From the NCBI RefSeq assembly GCF_900239495.1, contig NZ_OENE01000003.1, positions 1 through 51,243 on the forward strand: DNA of 51,243 nucleotides, in the 5' to 3' direction. Below, piece after piece: positions 45,069 through 51,243 of this stretch. The stretch is from Tenacibaculum finnmarkense genomovar ulcerans (lineage in GTDB: Bacteria > Bacteroidota > Bacteroidia > Flavobacteriales > Flavobacteriaceae). A program made the translations under genes and the position numbers. Within the stretch, counting starts at the first letter, position 1; every line of letters begins with the position of its first letter. The notes under the pieces are model-generated. The model did not search any database. It was given only the letters and a program-made list of their open reading frames with translations, and had not been told where the DNA came from.

Positions 45069-45848
45069 ATGGAAAATTATATAATTTATAAAAATATTAA
45101 AATTTTTTACACCGAATCAGGCAAAGGAAACCCCCTTGTTTTATTACATGGTTTTTTAGAAAGCTCAAAAATGTGGGAAGATATGGTTTGTAATTTATCA
45201 AAAACAAATCGGGTAATTTGCATTGATTTATTGGGGCATGGAAAAACCGATTCTCTTACTGAAATTCATACAATGCAAGCAATGGCTTTGGCGGTAAAAT
45301 CGGTTTTAAAAACCTTAAATATTGAGCAATTTCATATAGTTGGTCATTCTATGGGAGGCTATGTGGCATTGGCGTTGGCTGAAAAATATCCGAAGGAAAT
45401 AAAAGGAATATGCTTGTTAAATTCAAGCGCAACATCCGATGATCAAAACAAAAAAAAGTTACGTGAAAGAGCTTGTAAAATGGCAAAAACAAATTATGAA
45501 ATTTTGCTGAAAATGTCTATTTCTAATTTATTTACAGCAAAAAATAAGGCAGATTTTCCAGCAGAAATAGCACAAACAAAAAAAGAAGCTTTTAAAATTA
45601 CGGCTCAAAGTTATATTTCGGCAAGCCAAGGAATGCGCCTAAGAGCAAATACCGAAGCCGTTTTACAACGCATTGAAAACCGTTTAATTATTGCAGGAAA
45701 AAATGATGCAATATTAAATTTTAAAGAAATTTCCGAACAGGCAAAGCGCACAAACACACCTTTACACAAGCTTAGTGGCGGGCATATGAGTCCTATCGAC
45801 AATAAAAAAATATTGTTAAAAATCCTTCAGAAATTTATTACAGATTAA
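45069..45848 (+). CDS. Alpha/beta-fold hydrolase
   Basis: A 259-residue cytoplasmic hydrolase. HGFLES near 26 forms the oxyanion part, the nucleophile Ser is in VGHSMGGYVAL near 97, Asp is in AGKNDAIL near 213 and His in SGGHMSPID near 237. The fold is that of the homoserine-acetyltransferase/haloperoxidase-like group; the substrate is unknown. It is directly followed by dispersed repeat copy C. Confidence 0.9.
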   Translation: MENYIIYKNIKIFYTESGKGNPLVLLHGFLESSKMWEDMVCNLSKTNRVICIDLLGHGKTDSLTEIHTMQAMALAVKSVLKTLNIEQFHIVGHSMGGYVALALAEKYPKEIKGICLLNSSATSDDQNKKKLRERACKMAKTNYEILLKMSISNLFTAKNKADFPAEIAQTKKEAFKITAQSYISASQGMRLRANTEAVLQRIENRLIIAGKNDAILNFKEISEQAKRTNTPLHKLSGGHMSPIDNKKILLKILQKFITD

Positions 45849-45856
45849 GTTTTTTT

Positions 45857-45952
45857 GAAGCAATTTCCCGCTTTCCGCACTCGCTTTTTTTGTTTTTTAA
45901 AAGGAAAAACAAAAAAGAGCTCAAACAAATGCTTCAATCGGGGCTAGGCATT
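45857..45952 (+). repeat. Dispersed hairpin repeat, copy C
   Basis: Same order as copy A: GAAGC, CCCGCTTTCCGCACTCGCT, a T run, a variable loop, an A run, GAGCTCAAACAAATGCTTC, then ATCGGGGCTAGGCATT. The outer blocks are identical to copy A while the loop differs. It lies 8 bases after the hydrolase stop and about 50 before upp. Confidence 0.85.
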
Positions 45953-46003
45953 GTGCTTTATTTTATAGTAGATTTTGTAAATTAGCATCAAACTATTTTA
46001 AAC

Positions 46004-46657
46004 ATGCACATTGATCACTTAGCCAAAGAAACTTCAATTTTAAATAAATTTTTAACAGAAATAAGAAGCGTTGAAATTCAAAAAGATTCCATGCGTTTTC
46101 GTAGAAATATTGAACGAATTGGTGAAATATTAGGCTATGAATTAAGTAAAAAACTAGCCACTAAAACCAATCAAGTTACAACACCTTTAGGCGTAAAAGA
46201 AATAGAAACACCTGTTAACGATATTATTTTATGCTCTATTTTAAGAGCAGGATTGCCTTTACATAACGGGTTGTTAAATTATTTTGATGATGCCGAAAAT
46301 GCTTTTATATCGGCATACCGTCATCATCCGAATAACGATGACGAATTTGAAATTGTAGTAGAGTATTTTGCCTCGCCATCAATTGAAGGGAAAACCTTAT
46401 TATTGGTCGATCCTATGCTTGCTTCGGGGCGTTCGTTAGTAGCGGTTTACGATGCTATAAAAAAATATGGAACACCAAAAGAAATTCAAATAGTATCGGT
46501 TCTTGGTTCATCGGAAGGGGTAGAATATATTAGTAAATTTTTTCCTGAAAACACCCATTTATGGATTGCCGATATCGATAATGAATTAGACGATAAAGGA
46601 TATATTGTACCAGGTTTAGGCGATGCTGGCGATTTAGCTTTTGGTACAAAAATGTAA
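46004..46657 (+). CDS. upp: Uracil phosphoribosyltransferase
   Basis: A 217-residue salvage enzyme that joins uracil with PRPP to give UMP. The PRPP loop appears as LLVDPMLASGRSL near 140-152, and the uracil-binding end as YIVPGLGDAGDLAFGT near 200-215. The N-terminal RFRRNIERIGEILGYEL is also typical. It ends only 2 bases from the convergent DUF6427-like gene with no hairpin in between. Confidence 0.96.
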   Translation: MHIDHLAKETSILNKFLTEIRSVEIQKDSMRFRRNIERIGEILGYELSKKLATKTNQVTTPLGVKEIETPVNDIILCSILRAGLPLHNGLLNYFDDAENAFISAYRHHPNNDDEFEIVVEYFASPSIEGKTLLLVDPMLASGRSLVAVYDAIKKYGTPKEIQIVSVLGSSEGVEYISKFFPENTHLWIADIDNELDDKGYIVPGLGDAGDLAFGTKM

Positions 46658-46659
46658 TA

Positions 46660-47562
46660 TCATAAAAAATTAGCGATTATTGAACAGCTAAAAAACAACA
46701 ATAATACGGCATCGGAAATCCAACTTTTTTGAAACAATTCTATTCCATTGGCTAAAACAATGGCTATCGGAAAAAAGAGAAATAACAATTCGGTGCCTGT
46801 TTTATGCGGTATTAAAAGTGCCGTAATTAAGGCAATAAATAAGTGAATACAGGTTAAAATCCAATTTTTTCTAAAGGTATTTAGTACCGATAATGCTTTT
46901 GGTGTTTTTAAAATAAGTGCATAAAATACTAAAACAGCTATAAATAGTATTGAAAATAAATGCTTTTTAGTTAAGTAAAAGTCAATATTATACGATAAAT
47001 TCCAATCAAATAATTGGTAAAAAAGTGGCATTTCATTGTACCAAAAACAATAAGTAAAAAACAAAAAAATAACACTTATAAAGCCAATAAAAGGAGTTAA
47101 TAATGTTTGATAAGTAAAGTGTTCGTGCAGGTAAATAGCGGTGTATAATAATACGACAAAAAGCAAGGAGTAAGGCTCTATTAAAAAAGAAACCCCAAGC
47201 CATAACCCACCGTCAAATAGCTTAAATAAGCTGTTTTTAGACGATTGTAAGCTGTAAACTTTTCGTGAAAAAAGTAAGATACTGAAAGCCACTAAAAAAG
47301 TTTTATCAAGACGAATAGCTTCAGGAAAAAAACCAAGAAGTAATACAAAAAATAAAAAGGCGTAAGAGTTGTCAAAGGTTAATTTATTTTTAGTAATTAT
47401 AAAATTGAAAACACTAAAAATAAGCAAGATACCTATTAGTTCTTTTGCTGTTTCTAAGGAAACTTCTTTGGTTGCTAAGCTAAATGAGAAGTAACTTAAA
47501 AACAGTGCGAAAAGCACTATAAAATTAACAGGTTTTGATTTACCGAAAAAATTGGCTAACAT
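46660..47562 (-). CDS. Conserved flavobacterial multi-pass membrane protein (DUF6427-like)
   Basis: A 300-residue protein of about eight or nine hydrophobic helices with few charged loops. In flavobacteria, a protein of this kind sits between upp and trmB and is named DUF6427; the assignment is by recall of that gene order and by appearance. The N-terminal FFGKSKPVNFIVLFALFLSYF and aromatic loops between helices are visible, but no catalytic motif. It is transcribed away from the DUF6341-like gene from an overlapping divergent promoter. Confidence 0.8.
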   Translation of the reverse strand: MLANFFGKSKPVNFIVLFALFLSYFSFSLATKEVSLETAKELIGILLIFSVFNFIITKNKLTFDNSYAFLFFVLLLGFFPEAIRLDKTFLVAFSILLFSRKVYSLQSSKNSLFKLFDGGLWLGVSFLIEPYSLLFVVLLYTAIYLHEHFTYQTLLTPFIGFISVIFLFFTYCFWYNEMPLFYQLFDWNLSYNIDFYLTKKHLFSILFIAVLVFYALILKTPKALSVLNTFRKNWILTCIHLFIALITALLIPHKTGTELLFLFFPIAIVLANGIELFQKSWISDAVLLLFFSCSIIANFL

Positions 47563-47590
47563 AGTTTCTTTTTATACTTTTGCAAACATA
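47552..47590. promoter_or_regulatory. Overlapping divergent promoters
   Basis: On the plus strand, TTG (47552-47554), 20 bases, TACTTTTGC (47575-47583). On the minus strand, TATGTTTGC (47590-47582). The two -7 boxes share their GC and form TACTTTTGCAAACATA, so only one direction can be used at a time. A -33 TTG is seen only for the plus strand, where the strong promoter drives the DUF6341-like gene and trmB. Confidence 0.7.
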
Positions 47591-47604
47591 AAGATAATCA
47601 AGTT

Positions 47605-47823
47605 ATGTTAGGATTAAATATTTTTAGATTAATTGCAGATTTATTTACTTTTATATTACAACCTTTCAAATGGTTGCGATTAGAAGTTGCAAAAGGTGAC
47701 TTAGGTTGGTGGACTTCAAATGCCGTTAATTGGGTGTTTGTTTTTATCTTAATACTATTATTTGGATACTGGATGTGGCAATCGGCTACTTTCTTGAAAA
47801 AAGGAACTGAAGATAAAGCTTAA
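47605..47823 (+). CDS. Small conserved membrane protein (DUF6341-like)
   Basis: A 72-residue protein with one clear membrane helix (about 43-61, NWVFVFILILLFGYWMW) after an amphipathic start. It resembles the small flavobacterial family DUF6341 that precedes trmB. No function is known. It is 12 bases before trmB and shares the promoter. Confidence 0.75.
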   Translation: MLGLNIFRLIADLFTFILQPFKWLRLEVAKGDLGWWTSNAVNWVFVFILILLFGYWMWQSATFLKKGTEDKA

Positions 47824-47835
47824 TTTACAGACACA

Positions 47836-48507
47836 TTGGGAAGCAAAAACAAACTGAAACGTTTCAAAGAAAATGAAACGTTTACAAACGTACTTCAACC
47901 TACGAGAGAAGAAGTAACAGGAAATTTTTCTTTAAAAGGAAAGTGGAACACCTTCTTTAAAAACGACAATCCTATAGTTTTAGAACTTGGTTGTGGTAAA
48001 GGAGAATATACCATTGCCTTGGCAGAAAAAAATCCAGATAAAAATTTTATCGGTATTGATATTAAAGGGGCTCGTTTTTGGCGTGGTGCTAAAACAGCTA
48101 TCGAAAACGATATGCAAAACGTTGCCTTTATTAGAACCCAAATAGAATTAGTTGACCACATTTTTGCTGAAAATGAAGTTGATGAAATTTGGATAACTTT
48201 CCCTGATCCGCAAATAAAATATCAACGTACAAAACATAGAATGACCAACGCGACATTCTTAAAAAGATACGATCATATTTTAAAACAAGACGGTATCATG
48301 AACTTAAAAACCGACAGCGAGTTTATGCACGGTTATACTTTAGGTTTATTACATGGAGAAGGGCATGAAATTTTACATGCAAATCATAATGTTTACGTAA
48401 ATGAAGGAGCGCCAGAAGAAGTAACTTCTACGCAAACTTTTTACGAAAAACAATATTTAGAAAAAGGGAAACCTATTACTTATATCCGTTTTAAGTTAAA
48501 GTATTAA
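47836..48507 (+). CDS. trmB: tRNA (guanine-N7-)-methyltransferase TrmB
   Basis: A 223-residue SAM-dependent enzyme that methylates G46 in tRNA. The SAM loop is ELGCGKGEYTIAL near 51-63, the DIKGARFWRGAKTA segment follows, and the conserved WITFPDPQIK is near 117-126. The start is TTG (LGSKNKLKRFKENETF); relatives begin with the same GSKNKLKRF, which supports this start. It is followed after 10 bases by the alkyltransferase-like gene. Confidence 0.95.
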   Translation: MGSKNKLKRFKENETFTNVLQPTREEVTGNFSLKGKWNTFFKNDNPIVLELGCGKGEYTIALAEKNPDKNFIGIDIKGARFWRGAKTAIENDMQNVAFIRTQIELVDHIFAENEVDEIWITFPDPQIKYQRTKHRMTNATFLKRYDHILKQDGIMNLKTDSEFMHGYTLGLLHGEGHEILHANHNVYVNEGAPEEVTSTQTFYEKQYLEKGKPITYIRFKLKY

Positions 48508-48517
48508 CTTTATTTAC

Positions 48518-48844
48518 GTGAGTAGTAATCAAAATTTTTTCGAAAGAGTTTACCAAGTATCAAGGTTAATTCCTTACGGAAGAGTAACTAGTTATGGCGC
48601 TATTGCAAGGTATTTAGGAGCAGCCAAATCGGCACGAATGGTAGGTTGGGCAATGAATAATTCACATACCAAAGATGTTCCTGCACACAGAGTTGTAAAT
48701 CGAATTGGTTTGCTGACAGGAAAACATCATTTCGAAGGAACAAACCTGATGCAGCAATTATTAGAAAGCGAAGGAGTTATTGTTATTGACAATCAAATAC
48801 AAAATTTCGAAACTGTTTTTTGGAATCCAATAGATGAATTGTAA
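48518..48844 (+). CDS. Alkyltransferase-like protein without active-site Cys
   Basis: A 108-residue MGMT-family protein. It has the DNA-binding part (FERVYQVSRLIPYGRVTSYGAIARYLG) and arginine-finger area, but the acceptor motif PCHRV of true O6-methylguanine methyltransferases is PAHRVV here, so it cannot take up the alkyl group. Such ATL proteins bind damaged DNA and pass it to nucleotide excision repair, which fits with uvrC elsewhere in this window. The start is GTG. It is the last gene of the run with DUF6341-like and trmB. Confidence 0.92.
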   Translation: MSSNQNFFERVYQVSRLIPYGRVTSYGAIARYLGAAKSARMVGWAMNNSHTKDVPAHRVVNRIGLLTGKHHFEGTNLMQQLLESEGVIVIDNQIQNFETVFWNPIDEL

Positions 48845-48884
48845 GCGGCTTTTAATTAAAGCTCAAAAGAATATAAATGATATA

Positions 48885-48922
48885 AAAATAGGATTAAATC
48901 AATAATGATTTAATCCTATTTT
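48885..48922 (+). terminator. Terminator after the alkyltransferase-like gene
   Basis: AAAATAGGATTAAATC and GATTTAATCCTATTTT form a perfect 16-bp stem with a 6-base loop, followed by T residues. Confidence 0.9.
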
Positions 48923-48968
48923 TGTTTTTATAAAGGTAAAATATGCACTTAATATAAATAAACTCTAA

Positions 48969-49196
48969 GAGTTTGTTTAAAAATTAAAGAAACTGTCGGT
49001 TCGAGTGATTTTTTTCCTTCAAATTCCTTTTAGTGATTAAAATCACTCGAATTGATAAAATTGACAAGAATCATTAAAAAAAGAGGGAAGAACTACGGCA
49101 AATCAGGAAGCGAAACTTAAGCTAAAATTCCTTTGACAGATTCGATTTCTTATTTTTCTGTTACAAAAATTAGTTAGATGAAATTTAAACAAGTTC
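48969..49196. repeat. MITE-like repeat, copy 3
   Basis: A 228-base element with ends GAGTTTGTTTAAA and TTTAAACAAGTTC, flanked on both sides by TAA as a 3-bp duplication. Inside, TTCGAGTGATTTT and AAAATCACTCGAA form a 13-base inner inverted repeat. It shares most of its sequence with copy 2 and, in inverted direction, parts of copy 1. The rest of the gap between 48845 and 49337 is the terminator and the mrp promoter region. Confidence 0.8.
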
Positions 49197-49298
49197 TAAC
49201 CATTTTATGTTTTTTGCATTAAAAATAAATTATAAAATAGAATTATTGCATCATAAATTTTCACAATCTAAAGCCTTTATTTTCTGCGGGCTAAAATG

Positions 49299-49306
49299 TA
49301 TCTTTG
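49299..49306 (+). promoter_or_regulatory. -7 promoter box of mrp-nifU
   Basis: TATCTTTG, 31 bases before the ATG at 49338, matches TAnnTTTG. The -33 position has no clear TTG. It supports the choice of the downstream ATG. Confidence 0.55.
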
Positions 49307-49337
49307 TAACTTAGCATTAATTAAATTAAATACTCAA

Positions 49338-50468
49338 ATGAGTTTTAAAAAACAAGATATATACAAAGCTTTAGAAACAATTACAGCTCCAGGAGAAGGT
49401 AAAAGTTTAGTAGAAAGCGAAAACATAAAAAACGTCGTTACTTTTGGTAAAGAAGTAATTGTTGATGTAACCATTTCAAACCCATCTTTACAAGCAAAAA
49501 AGAAAGCTGAGGTAGAAATAACCAAAGCAATTCACACAAACGTTGACGCTACTATTGAGGTAAAAGTGAATGTAAAAGTAGAGGTTGTTCAAAAAGAAAA
49601 CCCGAACGAAATTAAAGGAAAAGTAATTCCTAATATTAAAAATATTATAGCAATCGCTTCAGGAAAAGGAGGTGTAGGAAAATCGACCATAACCTCTAAT
49701 ATGGCAGTTTCTTTAGCTAAAATGGGCTTTAAAGTAGGTGTTTTAGATGCCGATGTTTACGGACCATCACAACATTTAATGTTTGATGTGGCTACTGAAA
49801 AACCATTGTCAGTAAAAGTAGATGGGCGTTCAAAAATGAAACCTATTGAAAATTACGGCGTAAAATTATTATCATTAGGTTTCTTTACCGACCCTAATCA
49901 AGCTGTAATTTGGCGAGGACCAATGGCATCAAAAGCATTAAATCAATTAATTTTTGATGCAGATTGGGGCGAATTAGATTTCTTATTAATCGACTTACCT
50001 CCAGGAACAGGAGACGTACATTTATCAATCGTACAGGCAGTGCCAATCAACGGAGCCGTAGTAGTAAGCACCCCACAAAACATCGCCTTAGCAGATGCTA
50101 AAAAAGGAGTTGCAATGTTTCAACAAGAAAGCATTAATGTACCTGTTTTAGGAATTGTTGAAAACATGGCATATTTTACACCAGCCGAATTACCAGACAA
50201 TAAATATTACATTTTTGGTCAAGGCGGAGCTAAAAATTTAGCAGAAGATATTAAAACAAGTTTCTTAGGTGAAATACCATTAGTACAAAGCATCCGTGAA
50301 GCAGGTGACGTAGGGCATCCAGTAGCATTGCAAGAAAATACGCCGTTAGAAAATGCCTTTAAAGACGTAACAAAAGCAATGGTTACCGAATTGTTAAAAA
50401 GAAATGAAAATTTACCAGCTACCGAAGTGGTTCGTATAACCACTATGAGTGGTTGTAGCACTAAATAA
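49338..50468 (+). CDS. Mrp/ApbC-type iron-sulfur cluster carrier ATPase
   Basis: A 376-residue protein with an N-terminal MIP18/DUF59 domain (about 5-80) and an Mrp P-loop domain with the deviant Walker A GKGGVGKST near 104-112, DADVYGPSQH and DLPPGTGDVHLS. By family it carries and transfers [4Fe-4S] clusters. The usual CxxC dimer motif is not obvious, but the C-terminal end has TMSGCSTK. The ATG at 49338 (MSFKKQDIYKAL) is chosen over an upstream one that lies at the promoter box. It is co-transcribed with the NifU-like gene after 21 bases. Confidence 0.93.
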   Translation: MSFKKQDIYKALETITAPGEGKSLVESENIKNVVTFGKEVIVDVTISNPSLQAKKKAEVEITKAIHTNVDATIEVKVNVKVEVVQKENPNEIKGKVIPNIKNIIAIASGKGGVGKSTITSNMAVSLAKMGFKVGVLDADVYGPSQHLMFDVATEKPLSVKVDGRSKMKPIENYGVKLLSLGFFTDPNQAVIWRGPMASKALNQLIFDADWGELDFLLIDLPPGTGDVHLSIVQAVPINGAVVVSTPQNIALADAKKGVAMFQQESINVPVLGIVENMAYFTPAELPDNKYYIFGQGGAKNLAEDIKTSFLGEIPLVQSIREAGDVGHPVALQENTPLENAFKDVTKAMVTELLKRNENLPATEVVRITTMSGCSTK

Positions 50469-50489
50469 TAATAATTCAAAAGCAAGAGT

Positions 50490-50726
50490 ATGACAGCAAC
50501 AGAAATACAGCATAATGTAGAGAAAGCTTTAGAAGAAATCCGTCCTTTTTTAATAAGCGATGGCGGAAATATTAAGCTTTTATCTATAGAAAATAATATT
50601 GTAAAAGTTCAATTAGAAGGAGCTTGCAGCGGTTGTTCTGTAAACCAAATGACCTTAAAAAATGGTGTTGAAGCAACTATAAAAAAGTATGCACCAGTTA
50701 TTGAACAAGTAATTAATGTGGCTTAA
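50490..50726 (+). CDS. NifU C-terminal domain protein
   Basis: A 78-residue scaffold of the NfuA/NifU C-terminal type. The cluster-binding motif is CSGCSVNQMTLKNG near 50-63, and FLISDGGNIKLL near 19-30 is typical. It holds iron-sulfur clusters for transfer to targets. It follows the Mrp gene and the two should act together in cluster delivery. Confidence 0.95.
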   Translation: MTATEIQHNVEKALEEIRPFLISDGGNIKLLSIENNIVKVQLEGACSGCSVNQMTLKNGVEATIKKYAPVIEQVINVA

Positions 50727-50770
50727 AAAGCTGATTTTTATCATTTTTAGAGTCCTATAAACGTATTATT

Positions 50771-50865
50771 TTTGGGCGTTCGGGCGTGCTTTCGCTACTC
50801 GCTTTTTTTAAATAGAAAAAATTTAAAAAAGAGCTCAAACAAACCGCTCAATCACTAACGCATTG
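50771..50865 (+). repeat. Dispersed hairpin repeat, divergent copy D
   Basis: It shares CTTTCGCTACTCGC, the T and A runs and GAGCTCAAACAAA with copies A-C but has different ends: GGGCGTT at the left and CTCAATCACTAACGC at the right, with GCGTT/AACGC as outer pairing arms. It lies between the NifU-like gene and the last gene. Confidence 0.75.
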
Positions 50866-50883
50866 AATAGTTACCAAAAAATA

Positions 50884-50915
50884 AAATCTCACAGAATTTA
50901 AAGTCTGTGAGATTT
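50884..50915. repeat. Inverted repeat before the last gene
   Basis: AAATCTCACAGA and TCTGTGAGATTT form a perfect 12-bp stem with an 8-base loop. It resembles the palindrome at 22872-22904. It lies 13 bases before the ATG of the next gene, so it could act as a terminator of the upstream unit or as a structure in the leader. Confidence 0.7.
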
Positions 50916-50928
50916 AAAACAACAACAA

Positions 50929-51243
50929 ATGATTACAACAGATATCTTAATAATAGGGGCAGGTCCAACAGGATTATTTACTGTTTTTGAAGCAGGACTG
51001 TTAAAATTACGCTGTCATTTAATTGACGCATTGCCACAACAAGGCGGTCAGTGTTCAGAGATTTATCCAAAGAAACCAATTTATGATATTCCTGCATATC
51101 CAGAAATTTTAGCAGGCGATTTAACGCATAAATTAATGGAACAAATTAAGCAATTTGAACCAGGATTTACCTTAGGAGAACGTGCTGAAACTATCGAAAA
51201 ACAAGAAGACGGAAGTTTTATTGTAACCACCAATAAAGGAACA
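50929..51243 (+). CDS. Ferredoxin-NADP reductase-like flavoprotein (partial)
   Basis: The first 105 residues of a gene that runs off the right edge. It begins with the FAD-binding DILIIGAGPTGLFTVFEAG (GxGxxG) and has LPQQGGQCSEIYPKKPIYDIPAYP, which is typical of the TrxB-like ferredoxin/flavodoxin-NADP(+) reductases of the YumC group rather than thioredoxin reductase. The redox CxxC region, if any, is outside the window. It is likely involved in electron supply, and follows the iron-sulfur genes after about 200 bases of repeats. Confidence 0.88.
   Translation, partial: MITTDILIIGAGPTGLFTVFEAGLLKLRCHLIDALPQQGGQCSEIYPKKPIYDIPAYPEILAGDLTHKLMEQIKQFEPGFTLGERAETIEKQEDGSFIVTTNKGT

Noticed and set aside
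22754..49196. The GAGCCTGTTTAAA elements as complete insertion sequences
   Set aside because: They are 190-295 bases long and contain no open frame that could be a transposase.
21491..50865. The regular hairpin repeats as a CRISPR array
   Set aside because: Copies are kilobases apart, in both orientations, about 95 bases long, and no cas gene is present.

Overview
The window is a 51 kb piece of chromosome from a member of the Bacteroidota, almost certainly a gliding flavobacterium (Flavobacteriaceae). The evidence is the very AT-rich sequence, promoters of the Bacteroidota type (TTG, about 20 bases, TAnnTTTGC), starts without Shine-Dalgarno sites, a SusC/SusD pair, the mutY-ssb-gldE-gldD cluster, a bL21 protein with a C-terminal extension, and a 29-residue basic ribosomal-type protein that looks like bL38. 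The genus cannot be fixed from the sequence; Tenacibaculum or Polaribacter relatives are a guess.

Layout. 0.1-2.4 kb: moaA and moeA (molybdenum cofactor). 2.4-10.6 kb: a membrane-anchored MutS-like ATPase, uvrC, a patatin/outer-membrane barrel protein, RNase G, the bL38-like gene and an HU protein. 10.7-17.7 kb: a four-gene SusC-SusD-zinc metallohydrolase-DUF4302 import operon. 18.1-21.5 kb: mutY-ssb-gldE-gldD. 21.5-22.95 kb: an accessory pocket with an unrecognised 363-residue gene between a REP-like repeat and a MITE-like repeat. 23-29.1 kb: heme A synthase, a cysteine-rich HMA lipoprotein, an EamA permease and an active/inactive M16 peptidase pair. 29.1-29.9 kb: a gene-free repeat cluster. 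29.9-34.8 kb: rplU-rpmA, a LytTR regulator with its TPR histidine kinase, and trhO. 35-40.3 kb: asd, an HD hydrolase, and an operon holB-histidine kinase-enoyl-CoA hydratase. 40.4-43.5 kb: feoA-feoB-small Cys-rich partner, then a small barrel protein. 43.6-51.2 kb: brnQ, a hydrolase, upp, two conserved membrane proteins, trmB, an alkyltransferase-like gene, mrp-nifU (iron-sulfur assembly), and the start of a ferredoxin-NADP reductase-like gene that runs off the right edge.

Most of the window is ordinary flavobacterial core genome. No large defence island, prophage, CRISPR array or transposase is visible. The less explained material is mostly in the non-coding DNA and a few proteins: (1) two families of dispersed, structured repeats, one a MITE-like element with GAGCCTGTTTAAA ends and 3-bp duplications, the other a roughly 95-bp hairpin element; (2) -7 promoter boxes placed exactly four bases before the ATG of several genes, suggesting leaderless mRNAs; (3) a back-to-back palindromic promoter; (4) a 21-bp-period direct repeat upstream of the LytTR gene; (5) an SSB without the usual acidic tip; (6) a lipoprotein joining an HMA domain to four Cys-rich repeats; (7) the unrecognised accessory gene; and (8) the uncharacterised metallohydrolase-linked SusCD system.
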